DNA of 10,040 bases from Candidatus Thorarchaeota archaeon (GTDB lineage: Archaea > Asgardarchaeota > Thorarchaeia > Thorarchaeales > Thorarchaeaceae). The position numbers and the translations under genes were made by a program. Every line of letters starts with the position of its first letter. Within the stretch, counting starts at the first letter, position 1. The notes under the pieces are model-generated. The model had not been told where the DNA came from, searched no databases, and worked only from the letters and a program-made list of their open reading frames with translations. The DNA lies in NCBI GenBank assembly GCA_030642465.1, contig DAOWNS010000045.1:1-10040 (forward strand), in the 5' to 3' direction. Below, one piece after another: positions 7,661 to 10,040 of this stretch.

Positions 7661-7672
7661 CAATTTATTAGG
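7661..7672. promoter_or_regulatory. AT-rich TATA-like element between divergent ferredoxin/AOR and 83-residue genes
   Basis: CAATTTATTAGG is the most AT-rich run in the 57-base divergent region and can be read as a TATA box on either strand (ATTTATTA or TAATAAAT). It lies about 37 bases before the plus-strand ATG at 7706, a fitting distance with a short leader. It lies only about 17 bases before the minus-strand TTG at 7648. Confidence 0.4.
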
Positions 7673-7705
7673 TTATCAAGTTGCTAGAAATCCAAGGTAT
7701 TAGCT

Positions 7706-7957
7706 ATGAGCGCTCCCGAGAAGAAAACCAAAAAGAAGGACAACTACCTAGAAATCGAGTTTCAGCTTGGAGACCTGTGGTTCGCAGCGAGAGGAAAGAC
7801 TCTCAATGTGGAACGGAATTTCAGGATGCTCATTGATTTGGTTGAGGATGGCAAGCTCAACTTGAGCATGACAGAACAACTTGAGGAAACAATCGAGGAA
7901 CTTGGCGAGCCTATAGAGAAAGAGGCGGAACTGGACCCTGCGCCCTCATGGGAATAG
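7706..7957 (+). CDS. Small unknown protein (83 residues)
   Basis: I do not recognise this family. The ATG at 7706 has AAGGT 7 bases upstream and a TATA-like box at about 7662-7669. The protein has a lysine-rich, probably disordered N-terminus (KKTKKK, 6-11), a beta-like segment LEIEFQLGDLWFAARG (15-30), a helix (VERNFRMLIDLVEDG, 35-49), a second helix LSMTEQLEETIEELGE (53-68), and an acidic, Pro-containing tail ending SWE. The compact middle and strong charge split suggest a small folded protein that binds a partner or nucleic acid; this is inference. It starts the plus-strand cluster that holds the 203-residue coiled-coil gene and is divergent from the AOR operon. Confidence 0.75.
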   Translation: MSAPEKKTKKKDNYLEIEFQLGDLWFAARGKTLNVERNFRMLIDLVEDGKLNLSMTEQLEETIEELGEPIEKEAELDPAPSWE

Positions 7958-8061
7958 TTAAGCTTGAGATTGGTGCCCTAGGTACTATCTACAGAAGGCT
8001 GAAAGCCAAAACGGAAAAGGAAATGCACGTACAAAGGGTAGTGCATCAGAGAATTCCTTAA
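7948..8061 (+). CDS. Possible 37-codon ORF overlapping the end of the 83-residue gene
   Basis: An ATG at 7948 opens a different frame inside the last codons of the 83-residue gene, overlaps its stop by 10 bases and runs to a TAA at 8059-8061. The product would be basic and partly amphipathic (start MGIVKLEIGALGTIYRRLKA). There is no good ribosome binding site, but the overlap would permit re-initiation. It fills most of the 136-base gap before the next gene. It could be a real small protein or chance; the inverted repeat at 8023-8046 lies within it. Confidence 0.25.
   Translation: MGIVKLEIGALGTIYRRLKAKTEKEMHVQRVVHQRIP
8023..8046. repeat. Inverted repeat ATGCAC/GTGCAT upstream of the coiled-coil gene
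   Basis: Perfect 6-base arms (8023-8028 and 8041-8046) are extended inward by TAC/GTA after a single bulged G, with an AAAGG loop (8033-8037). The repeat ends 20 bases before a TATA-like run and 47 bases before the ATG of the coiled-coil gene. It could be a dimeric regulator site or an RNA hairpin. Confidence 0.45.
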
Positions 8062-8065
8062 GAGA

Positions 8066-8076
8066 TACTATTATTG
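8066..8076 (+). promoter_or_regulatory. TATA-like element, probable leaderless start
   Basis: TACTATTATTG is centred about 24 bases before the ATG at 8094. That gene has no ribosome binding site, so the spacing suggests transcription begins at or next to the start codon. Confidence 0.4.
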
Positions 8077-8093
8077 AACACGAGCTGATCCTG

Positions 8094-8705
8094 ATGAGTC
8101 ACGGCGACGGAATGCGACACGACGACGAGGACCCCTATTACCTTGAGCCTAGCGAGGTGCTCTCACAGTACAGCGTGGAATGGATTGCTCTCAGACAATC
8201 GTACGGGGAAGTGAAAGCACAGCTCAGCGTTATGCAGAGTCGACTCACGGAGCTAGACATCAAACTGCAAAAGGGCGAGATAGACGATGCCGCTCATGTA
8301 GAACAGTATCGAGAGCTTTGGCTCGCTTCAACGCAGATTGTTCAGGTGAAAAGAGAGGTTGAAGGACGTCTTTATGAAATCCAGCGAGATATCAAAGCCG
8401 CCAACAGAAAACTGAAGGAACTGGAAGCTGATAGATTTAGGCGCGAACGCATCGAGCAAGAAAAGAGCAATGCAATGATTGAATGGATGGGACTCAAGCC
8501 AGGTTTTGATCTAATAGCGGAAAGGCGGAAGGAAATCGCTTTGGAGATGAACAAAATCGAAGTGCAGAGAAGAAACAACGAAATCGCTGACGAAGATTAT
8601 AGGCGCCTGAGGGTCGATCAGATACGTCAGCTTGCCCAACTAAGGACCGTGGAAACTGATGTTAAGGGCAGGCTCAGTGAGCTTCTGGAGATAATCAGGA
8701 AGTAG
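8094..8705 (+). CDS. Helical coiled-coil protein with internal duplication (203 residues)
   Basis: I do not recognise a named family. The protein is almost wholly helical and highly charged, with no membrane span. Residues 35-60 and 80-125 are heptad-like (QVKREVEGRLYEIQRDIKAA; ANRKLKELEADRFRRERIEQ), and a break (WMGLKPGFDL, 131-140) separates two halves. These halves repeat: residues 62-96 align with 163-197 without a gap, both opening with an EI-D segment (GEIDDAAH; NEIADEDY) and closing with V-GRL-E. The GEIDDxxY-type turn recalls SHOCT-like helical modules; this comparison is by eye. ATG 8094 has no ribosome binding site but a TATA-like box fits a leaderless message; M7 is an alternative start. 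The first 20 residues are acidic and probably disordered. A likely role is oligomer or complex assembly, which is inference. Confidence 0.82.
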   Translation: MSHGDGMRHDDEDPYYLEPSEVLSQYSVEWIALRQSYGEVKAQLSVMQSRLTELDIKLQKGEIDDAAHVEQYRELWLASTQIVQVKREVEGRLYEIQRDIKAANRKLKELEADRFRRERIEQEKSNAMIEWMGLKPGFDLIAERRKEIALEMNKIEVQRRNNEIADEDYRRLRVDQIRQLAQLRTVETDVKGRLSELLEIIRK

Positions 8706-8717
8706 TCGTCACATAGA

Positions 8718-8747
8718 ACTCAATCCATGAACCGGAGAGGATTGAGT
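8718..8747 (+). repeat. Perfect 9-bp stem-loop after the coiled-coil gene
   Basis: ACTCAATCC (8718-8726) and GGATTGAGT (8739-8747) are perfect complements around a 12-base loop. The structure begins 13 bases after the stop codon and is followed by a short T-rich run (GATTCTTTCG). It may mark or protect the 3' end of the message; archaeal termination does not require a hairpin. Confidence 0.5.
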
Positions 8748-8984
8748 GATTCTTTCGCGTTCACATCGAGCAGCATGACAACAACGAAATGATGGTGTAG
8801 ATGAGCCTTTGGCAGTATTCCGTTCTTGATTGCATTGAAGTATTAGAAGACAGACGCTAGACCAGACAGGCTATACCTCACAAGGAGAGCTGCCAGACGC
8901 AATAGGACCCAGGCTCATGTTATAGAAACCGACACTAAGAGAGATCTAAGCGGACTGCAAAAAATCATCACCATGTGGAAACCG

Positions 8985-9032
8985 AGAGAAAAAGTAAGAG
9001 GGGCTTTCCTTCAAGGAAAGCCCTAAAAACAA
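8985..9032 (-). terminator. Hairpin and T-tract terminator of glutamate dehydrogenase
   Basis: Immediately after the TAG of glutamate dehydrogenase, the minus strand reads a TTGTTTTTA run, then a 9-bp hairpin (GGGCTTTCC and GGAAAGCCC, at 9001-9009 and 9015-9023, 5-base loop), then CTCTTACTTTTTCTC. T-tracts on both sides fit archaeal termination. On the plus strand the hairpin is followed by A-rich sequence, so it would act mainly for the minus strand. Confidence 0.7.
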
Positions 9033-10040
9033 CTAAGGATAGAGTCCACGCAGCTCCATTACGGAAACAATCCTGCCGACCGCAAGTATATACGCTGCAG
9101 TTCTCATGTGCACAGTTTCCTTCTTGGCTATGTCATGGACCTCATGAAAAGCCTTGACCATCCTGTACTCGAGCTTCTCATTGACTTCTTCTTCGGTCCA
9201 GTATTCGCGTCTGATGTTCTGTAGCCACTCGAAGTATGAAACCGTAACACCACCGGCATTGGCAAGGATGTCAGGAACAAGGAATATCCCTTTCTTGAAG
9301 ATGACTTCGTCCGCCTCTGGAGTGGTAGGGCCATTTGCACCCTCAGAAATGATTCTAGCCTTAACCTGATCAACGTTTTCGGAGGTGATTTCATTTTCCA
9401 AAGCGGATGGAAACAGGAAATCAACATCTAGACCGATGATATCCTTTCCAGCTATGTTTCTTGCTCCAGGGTATCCCTTGACACTCCCAGTTTTTGATTT
9501 GTGCTTACGCACTTTGCGTGCATCAAGTCCATTAGGATCATAGATCCCGCCCTTTGAGTCACTGCAGGCTACGACCTTTGCACCAAGTTCCTCAATCAGC
9601 CAAGCTGCGTTGTATCCAACGTTTCCGTACCCCGTAATCGCGACTGTTGCATCCTTCAACTTGATTCCGACTATTTTCGCAGCTTCTCTTGCACATATGA
9701 CCACACCTCTTGACGTGGCTTCGTTTCGTCCGAGAGAACCTCCCAAAGCAATTGGTTTTCCGGTAACGACTCCTGGAGTAGCACGTCCAGCTTTCATGCT
9801 ATATGTATCCATAATCCAAGCCATCGTCTGGGGATTCGTGTTGACATCAGGAGCAGGAATGTCCTTGAAGGGTCCGATTATCCCACTTATTTCCCATGTG
9901 AATCTCCGCGTCATTCGTTCGAGTTCTGGTTGACTCATTTCTTTGGGATTACAAATTATGCCGCCTTTTCCGCCCCCGTAGGGGATGTCGACAACCGCAG
10001 TCTTGATGGACATCCAAGTAGCAAGCGCTTTCACCTCATC
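9033..10040 (-). CDS. gdhA: Glutamate dehydrogenase, N-terminus cut by window edge
   Basis: Reversibly converts glutamate to 2-oxoglutarate and ammonia with NAD(P). The visible 335 residues begin DEVKALATWMS at the edge; roughly 80 N-terminal residues of a usual 415-420 must lie outside. The GTG at 10034 is an internal Val, not the start. Counting from the first visible residue, substrate-binding K13 (MSIKTAV) and catalytic K25 in PYGGGKGG are present, as are the substrate-domain segment IPAPDVNTNP, the Rossmann motif GYGNVG (137-142) with an acidic Asp in ACSDS (about 161), and ANAGGVTVSYFEW (261-273), all typical of hexameric hGDH. The cofactor preference (NAD or NADP) cannot be decided by eye. 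The enzyme is cytoplasmic and a central link between amino-acid catabolism and nitrogen metabolism. It ends just before a hairpin terminator, so it is the last gene of its transcript. Confidence 0.96.
   Translation of the reverse strand, partial: DEVKALATWMSIKTAVVDIPYGGGKGGIICNPKEMSQPELERMTRRFTWEISGIIGPFKDIPAPDVNTNPQTMAWIMDTYSMKAGRATPGVVTGKPIALGGSLGRNEATSRGVVICAREAAKIVGIKLKDATVAITGYGNVGYNAAWLIEELGAKVVACSDSKGGIYDPNGLDARKVRKHKSKTGSVKGYPGARNIAGKDIIGLDVDFLFPSALENEITSENVDQVKARIISEGANGPTTPEADEVIFKKGIFLVPDILANAGGVTVSYFEWLQNIRREYWTEEEVNEKLEYRMVKAFHEVHDIAKKETVHMRTAAYILAVGRIVSVMELRGLYP

Larger units (their letters stand above)
8706..9032. other. Intergenic region between convergent coiled-coil and glutamate dehydrogenase genes
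   Basis: About 330 bases without a credible gene. It holds a 9-bp stem-loop just after the coiled-coil gene and a hairpin terminator at its right end. Short open frames exist (21 codons from an ATG at 8727, for example) but have no ribosome binding site. I see no tRNA, C/D-box pair or repeat array in the rest (about 8750-8995). Confidence 0.6.

Noticed and set aside
8091..8113. A hammerhead-ribozyme-like core (CTGATGAG, a short GUC/GAC stem, then GGAA) at the start of the coiled-coil gene.
   Set aside because: The second core element should read GAAA but here is GGAA, stem II has only 3 pairs, I find no stem III, and the motif overlaps the start codon of a convincing gene. It is probably chance.
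8727..8792. A 21-codon frame starting within the loop of the 9-bp stem-loop.
   Set aside because: No ribosome binding site, simple Ser/Thr-rich product, and the start is buried in a hairpin.
8770..8960. A possible C/D-box small RNA suggested by ATGATGG in the intergenic region.
   Set aside because: The box C match is imperfect and no CTGA box D follows at a usable distance.
10032..10034. GTG at 10034 as the start of glutamate dehydrogenase.
   Set aside because: The codons before it continue the conserved DEVKALA segment to the window edge, and a start here would remove about 80 residues of the substrate domain. It is an internal valine.

Overview
The window looks archaeal. Strong GGAGG-type ribosome binding sites sit next to genes with none and with a TATA-like box 20-30 bases upstream, which suggests leaderless transcripts. 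Start codons include TTG and GTG. The gene content also fits: a tungsten-type aldehyde ferredoxin oxidoreductase with a polyferredoxin partner, a DUF123 GIY-YIG protein, and hexameric-type glutamate dehydrogenase. Moderate GC, long coiled-coil proteins and AOR-based metabolism would suit an Asgard archaeon such as a Thorarchaeia-like lineage, but that placement is an inference and no marker gene here proves it.

Layout. (1) Positions 1-3224, minus strand: two tightly coupled genes of unknown function. A protein of about 870-880 residues with a coiled coil is followed, with a one-base stop/start overlap, by a second gene that runs off the left edge. I recognise neither, and this is the best candidate for an undescribed system. 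(2) 3329-4276, minus: a metallo-beta-lactamase-fold hydrolase with a C-terminal winged-helix-like tail. (3) 4399-5131, plus, divergent from (2): a DUF123 GIY-YIG protein and a 70-residue small protein that may have an Sm-like beta fold. (4) 5176-7648, minus: a four-cluster ferredoxin subunit followed one base later by aldehyde:ferredoxin oxidoreductase, both apparently starting with TTG. (5) 7706-8705, plus, divergent from (4): an 83-residue unknown protein, a possible 37-codon overlapping ORF, an inverted repeat, and a 203-residue helical protein with an internal duplication. (6) 8706-9032: non-coding, with two clear stem-loops. (7) 9033-10040, minus: glutamate dehydrogenase, cut at its N-terminus by the right edge, with a hairpin/T-tract terminator.

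How the genes fit together. The clear metabolic theme is amino-acid and aldehyde oxidation: glutamate dehydrogenase deaminates glutamate and AOR oxidises aldehydes that arise from 2-oxo acids, passing electrons through the Fe-S subunit. The two genes are not in one operon. The MBL hydrolase, the DUF123 protein and the coiled-coil proteins have no demonstrable link to this metabolism. No mobile element, CRISPR array, tRNA or rRNA was seen.
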